DNA of 64,000 nt from Aurantiacibacter rhizosphaerae (GCF_009807005.1 NZ_WUBR01000001.1:1426001-1490000); one strand, 5' to 3'; counted from the stretch's first letter, positions 25,449 through 34,245 are shown. The notes: generated from the letters alone by a model not told the origin. A program made the numbers and translations.

Positions 25449-25874
25449 TTAGTTCTGCGCGCGGCGGCGTGCAGCGGCAACGGCTTCCGTCGTCGGGTTG
25501 CCGAGCGACAGTTCACGGCCGTTGGGGAAGCGGATTTCCGCAGCCGAGGCGCGGGTATCGCCATCGCGAGCCTGGAAGGCGTCGACGATGATATCCGTAC
25601 CGGCGGGCAGGGAATTTCTGTTCCAGCCACGACGCAGCAGCGCGGACGGGGCACCGCCCTCGATACGCCAGCGTTCGGTCTTGCCGCCGCGGTTCACATC
25701 GATGTGAATCCAGCTGTGGGGATTGACCCATTCGAACATCACGACTTCGCCTTCAAGGCGGATCGGGGCATTCCGGTCAAATTCAGTGGCGAACGAGTGG
25801 TGCGCGAAAGCACCTGCGCCCGTCACAGCGAGCACGGCGCCGATTGCGGCAGCGCTGAGCTTCTTGATCTGCAT
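25449..25874 (-). CDS. DUF6152 family secreted protein (second copy)
   Basis: A predicted 141-residue periplasmic protein, paralogous to the gene at 7607. The signal peptide MQIKKLSAAAIGAVLAVTG leads to the hallmark AHHSFATEFDRNAPIRL, followed by GEVVMFEWVNPHSWIHIDV and GWNRNSLPAGTDIIV. The shared pattern of His-His-Ser after the cleavage site, a W/F-x-NPH segment and an RGW-x-P/N-LPAG turn links both copies. AGGAG precedes the ATG at 25874; the open frame extends to 25907. Between this gene and the esterase lie 122 bases. Upstream on the same strand come a secreted protein of the unnamed family and a quinoprotein, so the gene pair DUF6152 plus unnamed family recurs. Confidence 0.85.
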   Translation of the reverse strand: MQIKKLSAAAIGAVLAVTGAGAFAHHSFATEFDRNAPIRLEGEVVMFEWVNPHSWIHIDVNRGGKTERWRIEGGAPSALLRRGWNRNSLPAGTDIIVDAFQARDGDTRASAAEIRFPNGRELSLGNPTTEAVAAARRRAQN

Positions 25875-25961
25875 GGTTGAACTCCTGATTATAATAAACA
25901 TTAGCAAGCTGTCAGACGGACGAATCTTTACGTTGACTTTGTCCGAATAGCAAACGCTACA

Positions 25962-26825
25962 TTACTCTGCGATTAAGTCCCCATAGAGCAATCGCTCCGA
26001 AAACGGCACGCACTTGAACTCCAGGATCTGCGCATCGTCCTCCACATGGCGGTACAGAACCATGTCCATTTCCCACGGCTGTTCGTAGATCGAAGGGTCT
26101 TCGATGGTGACGTGGTAATCGATGTGATTGCCGCCTTCACGCAGCGTGAAACGTTCGGTCACGGTGGCATTGCTGGTGAGGTAATTGCCCGCGCGATCCA
26201 GCCAGGTAACGCCCTGAACCATCTCGCCCGCAGGCAGTTTCACCAGGCCCGGGCCCTGCGCCAGCGTGGTGACGACCAGCGTATCGCCGTCCCACTCGCC
26301 ATAGCTGGTGCCCATCCAGGTATCGATCGGCGGAATGCCGACCTCACCGATGTTGATGACGCGGTTGGCGGAGGCATATTCATACACCATCAGGATATCG
26401 TCACCATCACCCTGCACGATCTGGAAGGGATGCGGCATGTAGGTGGCGCGGGGGATGCCGGGCAGATAGCATGCGGCTTCAGGATCGTAATTGATCACGT
26501 TGTCACGGTTGTATTGAAGCCGTTCCTGCGCGGCATCGTTGTAAGGGATCGCGCCCCCTTCCACCACGCCAAGGCCAGCAGGCACGGCACCGATCGCGCC
26601 CATCAGCCGGTCACCGGCTTCGAGCGGATTGGGGCCGGCGCTGTGCGGCTCCACATTCCAGTTGGCAGAGTTCATCACCTGCCACACGCCATTCAGGTTG
26701 GGATGGTCGCCAATACGCTCCATCGCCATGCCTTCGTGGTCATCGGCCAGAGCCGGAGTGGCCGGAACCATGGCAATGGCCATTGCCATACCAGCGACCG
26801 TCGCCAAGTTTTTAAGAGCCCGCAT
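25962..26825 (-). CDS. Secreted protein of the unnamed family (second member)
   Basis: A 287-residue exported protein with a signal peptide ending near PALADD (residue 28). The core shows DHPNLNGVWQVMNSANW near the start, ACYLPGIPRATYMPHPFQIVQ in the middle, then WMGTSYGEWDGDTLVVTT near residue 170, a SNATVTERF strand and IEDPSIYEQPW. The last part, LEFKCVPFSE, sits where the tandem paralogues have YACHEGN. I know no named function. GAGGAGAG upstream supports the ATG at 26825. It sits between the DUF6152 gene (88 bases downstream) and the quinoprotein (20 bases upstream), very probably in one transcript. A structural or binding role in the periplasm is an inference. Confidence 0.78.
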   Translation of the reverse strand: MRALKNLATVAGMAMAIAMVPATPALADDHEGMAMERIGDHPNLNGVWQVMNSANWNVEPHSAGPNPLEAGDRLMGAIGAVPAGLGVVEGGAIPYNDAAQERLQYNRDNVINYDPEAACYLPGIPRATYMPHPFQIVQGDGDDILMVYEYASANRVINIGEVGIPPIDTWMGTSYGEWDGDTLVVTTLAQGPGLVKLPAGEMVQGVTWLDRAGNYLTSNATVTERFTLREGGNHIDYHVTIEDPSIYEQPWEMDMVLYRHVEDDAQILEFKCVPFSERLLYGDLIAE

Positions 26826-26844
26826 ATTCTCTCCTCAGATATTG

Positions 26845-28794
26845 CTATTGTTCGAGAGCAAATGAAACGATCTGCCCACCGGCATTGATCGCGACATATT
26901 GCCTGCCGTCGCTGCCCCGATATGTGAACGGGTTGGCGTTGGCGTTGCCTTGCAATTGTGCTTCCCATAGCTGTTCGCCGCTATCCGCGTCAAAAGCGCG
27001 GAATCGCCGATCATTGGTCGCACCGATGAAAACCAGGCCGCCCGCCGTCACGCTGGGGCCTGCACTTCCCGCATTGCCCAGCACGCGGCGCCCTTCCGGC
27101 AGCTCGTCATACTGGCCCAGCGGCACGGCCCAAGCGATTTCGCCCGTGTTCGCATTCACCGCCGTCAGCCGCGCCCAGGGCGGCTTGTAACACGGCAGGC
27201 TTGGCCCGACAGGGCGGCCATTGTCGTCATATTCGCCGGAAAGCGGCGCGCTGAAAGTGAAGAAGGGGCCTTTGCCATCGACGCTGGCACGATCGTACTC
27301 GGGCAGGGGACCGCCCGCCAGCGTGTCGAAAGAATAAGGTTCGTCACCCTCAACCTTTTCCACCCAGCCAACCAGCGATGTGTCCAATGCGTTGACATAG
27401 ACCATGCCCGTGGTGGGATCGGCTGCCGGACCGCCCCAGTTCACCCCGCCAATTCCGCCCGGAAGCTGAATGGTGGAGTGCGGCGGCTCACCCTGTTCGT
27501 GATACATGAAAGGCGTAAACGGCCCCATGTTAACGAAGCCGCCGGCCTTGTCCCACATGGCATAGCATGCCTCTGCATGGGCGGCGCTGGTATCCTCTGG
27601 CCCCACGATGTCCTGATAGTTCATCTCCATCCGGCTGAGCGGCGGGGTGATGACGGGGAAGGGCTGCGTAGGGCTGTAATATTCGCCCGGAACATCGCCA
27701 GGAGGAACGCGGCGTTCCTCGATCGGGTGCACCGGATCGCCATCCTGCGCGCCAAGCACGTAGAAAAGGCTGGATTTGCCGACATTGGCCAGCGCCATAA
27801 TCTCGCCATCTGCCGTCTGCACGGGCAGCAGCGGCCCGGCGTGGCTCATGTCGATATCCCAGATATCGTGATGCACGGTCTGGAAATGCCATTTGTATTC
27901 GCCCGTCTTCGCATCCACGGCGACCACGGAATTGCCGAACACATTGTTGCCGGGGCGATCCCCGCCATAGTAATTATGCGCCGGTCCGGCGATGGGCAGG
28001 TATGCGGTGCCGGTGCTTTCATCCACCGTGGCGGCAAAGCCCCACATATTGGTGCCGCCGCGCCCCTCCGCGCCGCCGCCCCACGTTTCATGGAAAGGCT
28101 GCCCCTCGTCAGGCGTGGTGTCGAATTCCCACAGCTTTGCGCCCGTAATCACGTCGAACCCGCGCGGATTGCCTTCCGGTCCCTGCGGGTTTTCAAGGCT
28201 GTCCGCACCGATGATGGCCACGTTGCCGGTGATGGTGGGCGTGCCGCGATGCCCCGGATCGACGGCAACCACGCCGCCATCGCCAAAGGAGGTGACAGGT
28301 TCGCCGGTTGCCGGATCGAACGCCATCAGCGATTGAGCCGCGGTAACGATCAGGCGCGGGGCGTGAGTTTCATCGCCCGGCCAATAGGCCAGCCCCCGGC
28401 CGGAGAAGCTGGGCGGCGGGCCCGGCTGGGTGGGGGTGGGAAAATCATGCTCATGCACCCACACTTCCGCGCCCGTTGCGCCATCCAGCGCGATGATGCG
28501 GTTCTGCGCGGTGAAATACATGACGCCATCGATCACCACCGGCACCGCGCTGTTGAAAGCGCGAAATGGATAGGCCCATGCCTGCGTCAGATTGCCCACG
28601 TTATCGCGATTTACCTCCGTCAGCGGGGAATATCGCGTGGAGGCAAGATCGCGGTGGATGGTCTGCCAATCACCATCGGGCATGGAGTGTGCAGCGCCAT
28701 GATCATTGGCGGCCGTGGGTTCTGAAGACACGGTGGTGCAGGCGGTGGAGCACGCAAGCAGGATGGCAAGCTTGAAAGCCGAACCTACTCGCAT
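26845..28794 (-). CDS. PQQ-dependent dehydrogenase, glucose-dehydrogenase-like lipoprotein
   Basis: Predicted 649-residue quinoprotein, exported and lipid-anchored: lipobox LLAC with Cys15 after MRVGSAFKLAI. Residues 35-649 form the eight-bladed propeller with W-motif repeats such as LDGATGAEVWVHEHD, AKTGEYKWHFQTVHHDIWDIDM and ANTGEIAWAVPLGQYDELP. The HHDIWD segment is characteristic of the branch containing membrane glucose and quinate dehydrogenases. Electrons would pass from PQQH2 to ubiquinone or a cytochrome. The ATG at 28794 has GGGAGA about 8 bases upstream and gives the lipobox; the ATG at 28821 would bury it. First gene of a unit with the unnamed secreted protein and DUF6152. The alcohol or sugar oxidised is unknown. 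Confidence 0.88.
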   Translation of the reverse strand: MRVGSAFKLAILLACSTACTTVSSEPTAANDHGAAHSMPDGDWQTIHRDLASTRYSPLTEVNRDNVGNLTQAWAYPFRAFNSAVPVVIDGVMYFTAQNRIIALDGATGAEVWVHEHDFPTPTQPGPPPSFSGRGLAYWPGDETHAPRLIVTAAQSLMAFDPATGEPVTSFGDGGVVAVDPGHRGTPTITGNVAIIGADSLENPQGPEGNPRGFDVITGAKLWEFDTTPDEGQPFHETWGGGAEGRGGTNMWGFAATVDESTGTAYLPIAGPAHNYYGGDRPGNNVFGNSVVAVDAKTGEYKWHFQTVHHDIWDIDMSHAGPLLPVQTADGEIMALANVGKSSLFYVLGAQDGDPVHPIEERRVPPGDVPGEYYSPTQPFPVITPPLSRMEMNYQDIVGPEDTSAAHAEACYAMWDKAGGFVNMGPFTPFMYHEQGEPPHSTIQLPGGIGGVNWGGPAADPTTGMVYVNALDTSLVGWVEKVEGDEPYSFDTLAGGPLPEYDRASVDGKGPFFTFSAPLSGEYDDNGRPVGPSLPCYKPPWARLTAVNANTGEIAWAVPLGQYDELPEGRRVLGNAGSAGPSVTAGGLVFIGATNDRRFRAFDADSGEQLWEAQLQGNANANPFTYRGSDGRQYVAINAGGQIVSFALEQ

Positions 28795-29162
28795 CCCATG
28801 ATCTCCCGAATCGCTTTGCATCAGTGACGGACCGTTGAGGGAACCGCTCTTGTTGATTATGTCCTAAACATACTGCATGGCTTTGACAATGCCTCGCACC
28901 GCCTGTTCCAGCAGCAGGGGGTGGCAGGGTGTGGATTGCGATCGCTAAGTCCATGATAACACGCGTGGTTGTGGACTGGATGCGGCGGAAAAACAGCGGT
29001 TTGCAGCACATTTTGCGCGGCTGCGAAGTGGATGTTCCGGCGCGCCGGACTTGGCGAAAGGACAAATGATCGCTAGCCAATTTGCAGGCGATCAAGGCGT
29101 AAAAGCGCCGGACAGGATCAATCTGGGGTAAGCCTGGGGTAAAAATATGAGGACAAGAGGGA
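28795..29162. other. Divergent intergenic region between quinoprotein and DUF6644-like genes
   Basis: A gene-free region of 368 bases that must carry promoters in both directions. Visible elements are the perfect 14-bp palindrome TCCGGCGCGCCGGA at 29036-29049 and two direct copies of CTGGGGTAA at 29123-29131 and 29134-29142, 11 bases apart start to start, which end 20 bases before the start codon at 29163. I could not assign -35 and -10 boxes with confidence. Confidence 0.45.
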
Positions 29163-29699
29163 ATGGGTGACTTCTTTTACGGACTGACAGAGCAGCTTCG
29201 GGAGACGTTTCTCCTCGATGCTGCGTTCTGGATGCAGGAAACTGCGCTGAACAAATTAATGGTCCTGAACTTCTGGGCCGTGCCGCTGGCGCAGGTGATG
29301 CACATCATGGCCATCGCGGCAGGTTTCGGCGCCACGCTGATGCTCACGCTGCGGGTGAACAACCTTGCCGGCGGTGCGCGCACGGTGCCGCAGGTGGCCG
29401 GGCGCTATATCCCGTGGGTGTGGTGGGCGCTGATCTTCATCGTGATCAGCGGTTTCCTGATGCTGATCGCCGAACCGGTGCGCAACATGATCAACGGCGT
29501 GTTCTGGGTGAAGATGGCGCTGCTGCTGGTCACCGTGCTGATCACCGTTGCATTTCAGAATGCCGCGCGGGCGCAGGCCCATGCTGCGGGCGTCGCGTGG
29601 AACGCGGGCGGCGGCATGCGCCTGACATCCTGGCTCATCGTGATCCTGTGGTGCCTTATCATGGTTTGCGGTCGCTGGATCGCTTACGCGCCGGTTTGA
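29163..29699 (+). CDS. Small polytopic membrane protein (DUF6644-like), copy 1
   Basis: A 178-residue inner-membrane protein with about four transmembrane segments: residues near 37-63 (VLNFWAVPLAQVMHIMAIA), 85-107, 112-132 and 155-174. I believe it belongs to the DUF6644 family, whose members carry a conserved histidine at the start of a helix, here VMHIMAIAAGFG. The same position appears in the next gene as TIHVIALVTVFG. The pairing and the histidines suggest membrane-bound redox or heme-associated subunits, but this is inference. A purine-rich stretch GAGGACAAGAGGG precedes the ATG. It starts 7-15 bases before the sister gene and reads away from a quinoprotein gene, which could give it a role as quinone or cytochrome partner. 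Confidence 0.72.
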   Translation: MGDFFYGLTEQLRETFLLDAAFWMQETALNKLMVLNFWAVPLAQVMHIMAIAAGFGATLMLTLRVNNLAGGARTVPQVAGRYIPWVWWALIFIVISGFLMLIAEPVRNMINGVFWVKMALLLVTVLITVAFQNAARAQAHAAGVAWNAGGGMRLTSWLIVILWCLIMVCGRWIAYAPV

Positions 29700-29714
29700 G
29701 GGGAATTGAATACA

Positions 29715-30233
29715 ATGGCTTCTTACTATCCTGAACCCACGAATATCTGGGAATCACTGGAATATTCGTCCCTCGGCACGTCCATCGCGGAAAGCCTGTG
29801 GGCCTTCCCCACACTGGAAACGATCCATGTCATCGCGCTGGTGACGGTGTTCGGCACGATCATGATCATGGATCTGCGCCTGCTGGGCCTTGCCTCCAAT
29901 GAATGGGCGGTAACGCAGATGAGCAGGGACACGCTGCCGTGGACCTGGGGCGCATTCGTGCTGGCCGCCATCACCGGCACTCTGCTGTTCGTCAGCAAGG
30001 CGTCCACCTACATGGTGAACCCGTACTTCCTGTGGAAGATGAGCCTGATGGCGCTGGCCGGGCTGAACATGCTGTATTTCCATTTCAAGACGTATCAGAC
30101 GGTGAGCGAATGGGATGCAAAGCCCGTGCTGCCAACCGGCGCAAAGGTGGCGGCGACACTGTCTCTGGTGCTGTGGATCGGCGTTATCTTCTGCGGCCGT
30201 GCCATCGGCTTCACGCTGGGGATTTACTACTGA
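29715..30233 (+). CDS. Small polytopic membrane protein (DUF6644-like), copy 2
   Basis: A predicted 172-residue inner-membrane protein, homologous in layout to the preceding gene. It has about four hydrophobic segments: around LETIHVIALVTVFGTIMIMDL, WGAFVLAAITGTLLFVSKA, FLWKMSLMALAGLNMLYFH and LSLVLWIGVIFCGRAIGF. A helix-initial histidine (IHVIALV) and a late GR-containing helix match the sister protein. I chose the ATG at 29715; a TTG at 29706 lies too close to the GAGGGG motif. The two genes overlap functionally as a pair 6-15 bases apart and end at a strong terminator. Function unknown; DUF6644-like assignment is from memory of the family pattern. Confidence 0.72.
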   Translation: MASYYPEPTNIWESLEYSSLGTSIAESLWAFPTLETIHVIALVTVFGTIMIMDLRLLGLASNEWAVTQMSRDTLPWTWGAFVLAAITGTLLFVSKASTYMVNPYFLWKMSLMALAGLNMLYFHFKTYQTVSEWDAKPVLPTGAKVAATLSLVLWIGVIFCGRAIGFTLGIYY

Positions 30234-30260
30234 CCCGGCGCGTCAAAGCGTGACACGAAA

Positions 30261-30301
30261 AAAGGCCGCGCGGGACACCCTGCGCGGCCTTTCTTGTTTT
30301 T
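30261..30301 (+). terminator. Rho-independent terminator after the DUF6644-like pair
   Basis: AAAGGCCGCGC (30261-30271) pairs with GCGCGGCCTTT (30282-30292), with an inner GGG/CCC helix, one bulged T and loop ACA. CTTGTTTTT follows. It lies 27 bases past the stop codon at 30233. Confidence 0.85.
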
Positions 30302-30431
30302 CGCTCCGGCCTCCGCCGGGGCGTCCTCGGTGCTGTTCGCTCCGCTTCGCTGCGCGGCACCTGCGGGCTGCGCGGTCGCGCGCTGTCGGTCGCTTGTCGC
30401 GACCGAGCCTGACGACCTCTCAAGCCTTCAT

Positions 30432-32510
30432 CTAATCCAGCGCGAACACGTACACTGCGGCGCTGTTCACTTCGGGTAGCGGTGTTTCCGGTGTGAAGTT
30501 GGGCAGGCCGAAAGCCAGCGGATTGCCCATGCCGGTGACGAAGGCGACATACTGTTTGCCGTCCACGGCATAGGTGATGGGGCTGGCATTGGGCACGCCC
30601 GTTAATGCGCTGCGCCACAGCTCCTCACCGGTCGATTGATCATAGGCCAGCACCTCCCGGTCCATCGCGCCGCTGAACAAAAGGCCGCTGCCCGTGGCCA
30701 GCACGCCAGCGTTGTATGGCGCGCGGCGGCGGTGTTCCCACATCACCTTGCCCGTTTCCATGTCGATGCCCTGCAAGATGCCGAAATTGCCATCGCTGTC
30801 TGCAGGCGCAGAGAAGAAGATGTCCACCCCGCTGGTGAGAAAGCCGCCTTCGACAGGGCGCAGTTCCATACAGGTATCGCGTGCGTTGATGAACAGCATG
30901 GCGCTGCTCTCGTCAAAGGCGGAGGGGCTCCAGTTACGGCCACCGCCCGCGTGCGGACACATGAACACCGCATCCCTGTCTCGGCCCGGCAACAGCGCGG
31001 GATCGGGCGTCTTGCGGCCCGTTTCAGGGTCAATCGCGGTGACGAGTGTCTGAAAGCCCATGTCGGCTGTGGAGATATATTCGCCTGTGCGAGCATCGAC
31101 GGTGTCGAACAACCCCTCCTTGCCGCCGGTGATCACCACGCGGCGTGGCTGGCCGTCCACCTCGATATCGGCGATGACGCGTTCAAACACCCAGTCCAGA
31201 TCATACTGGTCATTCGCCATATGCTGGAAATACCACACCAGCTTGCCCGTGCGCGGTTCGAATGCGAGGGTGGAGTTGGTGAAGAGCCCGTCGTTGTTCT
31301 CGCCCGGCACCAGATCGCGCAAGGGGCCGGTGTCATAGGTTTGTGCAACACCCCACAGCGCGAGGCCGGTTTCAGCGTCATAGCTGCCGCTGGTCCAGAC
31401 AGAGCCGCCCTTGCGCTCCGCATCGGGAACAGCGTTCCACGTGTTGCCGCCCAAAGTGCCGGACTTGGCGACGGTATCGAAATTCCACAGATGCGCGCCT
31501 GTGTCAGCATCGAAAGCCGCGATCAGCCCGCCGCCGGCGCGCTGGGTGGCAAGGCCCACCATCACCACGCCGTCGGCCACCAGAGGCCCGCCATTGCTGC
31601 GCGTATCCTGCGCGTTGGGAATGGCGACATCCCACACCGGGCGGCCCGTTCGCGCGTCCAGCGCCATCACGTGCAGATCGCTGGTGGCAAGGATCAGCTT
31701 GTCGTCCCACAGCGCGATCGTCTTCTTGCCCTGCATCAGTGTGCCTTCCGGCATCTGGCGGCGATAGCGCCACAGCTGGCGGCCGGTGGCGGCATCGAAG
31801 GCGAACACCTCCTCCCCATAGGCATGCACATACATCACCCCGTCACGCACCAGCGGTTCTGACATGGTGGGGCCAACGGGCAGCGCCTGCGCCCAAGCGA
31901 TGGAAAGATCGCCCACGTTTTCAGGCGTGATCTGGGAAAGGGGGGAGAAGCCTTGCCCCTCATGTCCGCGCCGCCACGCCATCCAGTTTTCAGGGGCAGG
32001 ATTGGTCAGCATCTCCTCCGTCACCGGGGTGAAACTGGCGAAGGGGTCTGCCAGCGGCGGAGATTCGGGGAAGGGGTAGCGGCTGCTGATGCCGGGAAGG
32101 CCAAGCTCGTTACCCGCCTCCGCATCGGCGGGCAGGGCGGGCACAGATGCTGCTGCCAGCGTCATGGAAGTGTCGACACCGTTCTCTGCCAGCACCAGCG
32201 CGGTGAGGGCAGCGTAAGTCTCTGCATCCAGCCGTCCACCACCGCCCGGCGGCATGGAGGTGGAGATGTAATCGAACAGTTCGCCTGCCGGTTGCTCTCC
32301 CCAGGTGGAGAGGAAAACAGGGCCCTTCAGCGTGCCGGCAAATTGCCCGCCGGAAAGGTCTGCACCGTGGCAGGTGGCGCAATTGGCGGCATAGGCAGTG
32401 CGGGCTGCATCAAGCTGGCTGTCCAGCGAGGCACCCTGCTGCGCATTGCCAGAGGCGGCCAGCGCCAGAGCCGAAACACCCGCACTTGCGAGCAATAGTC
32501 TACCGATCAT
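30432..32510 (-). CDS. PQQ-dependent dehydrogenase with N-terminal cytochrome c domain
   Basis: A 692-residue exported quinohemoprotein. Signal peptide near residues 1-24. A cytochrome c domain follows directly, with heme motif CATCH at residues 44-48 and a likely Met ligand in TSMPPGGGG. The propeller fills residues 165-690, starting NWMAWRRGHEGQGFSPLSQI, with W-motifs such as ARTGRPVWDVAI and MENQYDLDW-type catalytic region HMANDQYDLDWVFE. It lacks the adjacent Cys-Cys pair of methanol/ethanol dehydrogenases. Having the heme domain at the N terminus rather than the C terminus is less usual; the polyvinyl-alcohol and aldehyde dehydrogenases of sphingomonads are candidates for comparison. It follows a carboxylesterase gene on the same strand by 43 bases, suggesting de-esterification before oxidation. 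Confidence 0.87.
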   Translation of the reverse strand: MIGRLLLASAGVSALALAASGNAQQGASLDSQLDAARTAYAANCATCHGADLSGGQFAGTLKGPVFLSTWGEQPAGELFDYISTSMPPGGGGRLDAETYAALTALVLAENGVDTSMTLAAASVPALPADAEAGNELGLPGISSRYPFPESPPLADPFASFTPVTEEMLTNPAPENWMAWRRGHEGQGFSPLSQITPENVGDLSIAWAQALPVGPTMSEPLVRDGVMYVHAYGEEVFAFDAATGRQLWRYRRQMPEGTLMQGKKTIALWDDKLILATSDLHVMALDARTGRPVWDVAIPNAQDTRSNGGPLVADGVVMVGLATQRAGGGLIAAFDADTGAHLWNFDTVAKSGTLGGNTWNAVPDAERKGGSVWTSGSYDAETGLALWGVAQTYDTGPLRDLVPGENNDGLFTNSTLAFEPRTGKLVWYFQHMANDQYDLDWVFERVIADIEVDGQPRRVVITGGKEGLFDTVDARTGEYISTADMGFQTLVTAIDPETGRKTPDPALLPGRDRDAVFMCPHAGGGRNWSPSAFDESSAMLFINARDTCMELRPVEGGFLTSGVDIFFSAPADSDGNFGILQGIDMETGKVMWEHRRRAPYNAGVLATGSGLLFSGAMDREVLAYDQSTGEELWRSALTGVPNASPITYAVDGKQYVAFVTGMGNPLAFGLPNFTPETPLPEVNSAAVYVFALD

Positions 32511-32553
32511 CCTTGCTTCCCTCTCCCACGGAAAGCGCGCATTTGCCGCCGCC

Positions 32554-34245
32554 TTATTCCTGCGGCGCGATCCCCAATGGACCTCCTACACGCTCCTGAT
32601 ACATTGCCTCGTAAAGCTGCGCCTTGGTTGGGCCGAACCACTCGGCAACGCCGGATCCATCTGCGTCGAGGACGAAAACCTCGTTGGCATCGAGATCACC
32701 GATGGCGGGCCATTGCGGCAGGCCATTGCCATTGGGATTGCCCGTGGCGGCGAAATTCACCCAGTATTGCGAAACCTGGTCTGCAAAGGCTTCTTCGGCT
32801 GCATTGCCGCACATCATCTCCACCGACGATCCGCCGGGGAAGGTGCGCGGGGCGCACAGGTTGTCGAACACATAGGGTATCTCGCCCGTATGCGCCGCGC
32901 CCAGATCGCCGCGATCGGCATCGTAAGGCGGATCGTGGCGGAACCAGTAGTGATAGGCGTTTGTCCCGATGTTCGATTGCCACTGCGCAAACTGGCGCAT
33001 CAGCCAGCTCATATTGTCGCCGAAAGGCTGCGTCGCGGTGACGCGCGCCTCGTCATCGGTGGTGACGGGGTAGGCGGTGCGGCCCAATTCGGCCTGCTGG
33101 CCCCAGCGCATGGGCTCGCCCTGTTGCCAGCTTTCCAGCGTGGCGGGCGGGCCGAATATGGCGGTGAAGCTGCCTTCATCCTCGTTCGATCCCACCAGCA
33201 CGTCCACCGGCAATTGCCGCCCTTGCGCGAAGGTGATGGCAAGATCCTCGGGAATGATGCGCCCGTCCACGATCATGCCCTGGCCGGGAATATTGGCGAA
33301 GATTTCCGCGGCGGGCAGGGCGCGCAGTTCCGCAAGGCTGGCGGTGCCCAGCTTTTCCTCCGCCGCATCCAGCGTGCGCTGCTGCGCGACATCTCGCGCC
33401 ACCATCTGGCCGATGTTCAGGCCCTGGAACGTGCCGCTTTGCGCAATGGCGCGGGCGAACAGGCCATCTGCGGGCGGCGCGCCAACCAGCGCGGCGTTCA
33501 TGGCAGAGCCCGCGCTTTCCCCGAAAATCGTGACGCGGGAAGGATCGCCGCCAAAGGCCGCGATATTGTCCTGCACCCATTGCAGGGCGGCGATGGCATC
33601 GCCCAGCGCCTGATTGCCGCTGGCGCCATTTGCCGCCGTCAATTCGGGATGGGCAAAGAAGCCCAGCGATCCCACGCGATAGTTGAAGGTGACCATCACC
33701 ACGCCCTTGTCGGCAAGGTAATCGCCCTGGCTGAAAGGGCTGGAGCCGCCGCCTTCGGTATAGGCACCGCCATACAGCCACACCATCACCGGCAGATTGG
33801 CATCGGGGCTTTGCGCAGGCGTCCAGACGTTGAGATAGAGGCAATCTTCGGATGTGCCGGGGCTATCGGGCATGTCCGTGGCGGAATTGACGGGGAAGCG
33901 CTGCAGTGCCGGGTTCTGCACGCAGCTATCGCCCCATTCGTCGGCCACCAGCACGCCATCCCAATTGGCGGCAGGCTGCGGCATTTCCCAGCGCAGATCG
34001 CCCACTGGTGGTGCCGCAAAAGGGATGCCCCTGAATACGGTCACGCCATCAACCGCAGTCGACGGAACGCCCTGCACACGGCCATTCGCCGTGGTGACCG
34101 GGCCGCTGGATATCGGCGTTTCGGCAATCTGCGGCGCTGTTGCCGTAGTGGAGGTTTGCGGGGATACAGCGGGCGTCGTCGCGCAGGCGGATAGTCCAAG
34201 TCCTGCCGTCGCCAACAGCGCCGCGCGTGCCCAAAGCTTCATCAT
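32554..34245 (-). CDS. Type-B carboxylesterase lipoprotein
   Basis: A predicted 563-residue lipoprotein: lipobox LSAC with Cys21 after MMKLWARAALLATAGLG. The carboxylesterase-B fold begins near residue 48 (TANGRVQGV) and shows the family phrases RGIPFAAPPVGDLRW, SEDCLYLNVWTP and VMVWLYGGAY for the oxyanion hole. The nucleophile is Ser244 in FGESAGSAMN, the acid lies near EDEGSF, and the catalytic His is in GAAHTGEIPY. It hydrolyses carboxylic esters outside the cytoplasm. The ATG pair at 34245/34242 follows a GGGACGGACGGG stretch; the frame is open to 34326 but the lipobox needs the later start. It is 43 bases upstream of the cytochrome-linked quinoprotein, with which it is probably cotranscribed. 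Confidence 0.9.
   Translation of the reverse strand: MMKLWARAALLATAGLGLSACATTPAVSPQTSTTATAPQIAETPISSGPVTTANGRVQGVPSTAVDGVTVFRGIPFAAPPVGDLRWEMPQPAANWDGVLVADEWGDSCVQNPALQRFPVNSATDMPDSPGTSEDCLYLNVWTPAQSPDANLPVMVWLYGGAYTEGGGSSPFSQGDYLADKGVVMVTFNYRVGSLGFFAHPELTAANGASGNQALGDAIAALQWVQDNIAAFGGDPSRVTIFGESAGSAMNAALVGAPPADGLFARAIAQSGTFQGLNIGQMVARDVAQQRTLDAAEEKLGTASLAELRALPAAEIFANIPGQGMIVDGRIIPEDLAITFAQGRQLPVDVLVGSNEDEGSFTAIFGPPATLESWQQGEPMRWGQQAELGRTAYPVTTDDEARVTATQPFGDNMSWLMRQFAQWQSNIGTNAYHYWFRHDPPYDADRGDLGAAHTGEIPYVFDNLCAPRTFPGGSSVEMMCGNAAEEAFADQVSQYWVNFAATGNPNGNGLPQWPAIGDLDANEVFVLDADGSGVAEWFGPTKAQLYEAMYQERVGGPLGIAPQE

Noticed and set aside
30386-30406. Perfect 8-bp hairpin (TCGGTCGC/GCGACCGA) after the quinoprotein at 30432
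   Set aside because: It has no U-tract on either strand, so I did not call it a terminator, although it may help to end minus-strand transcripts.
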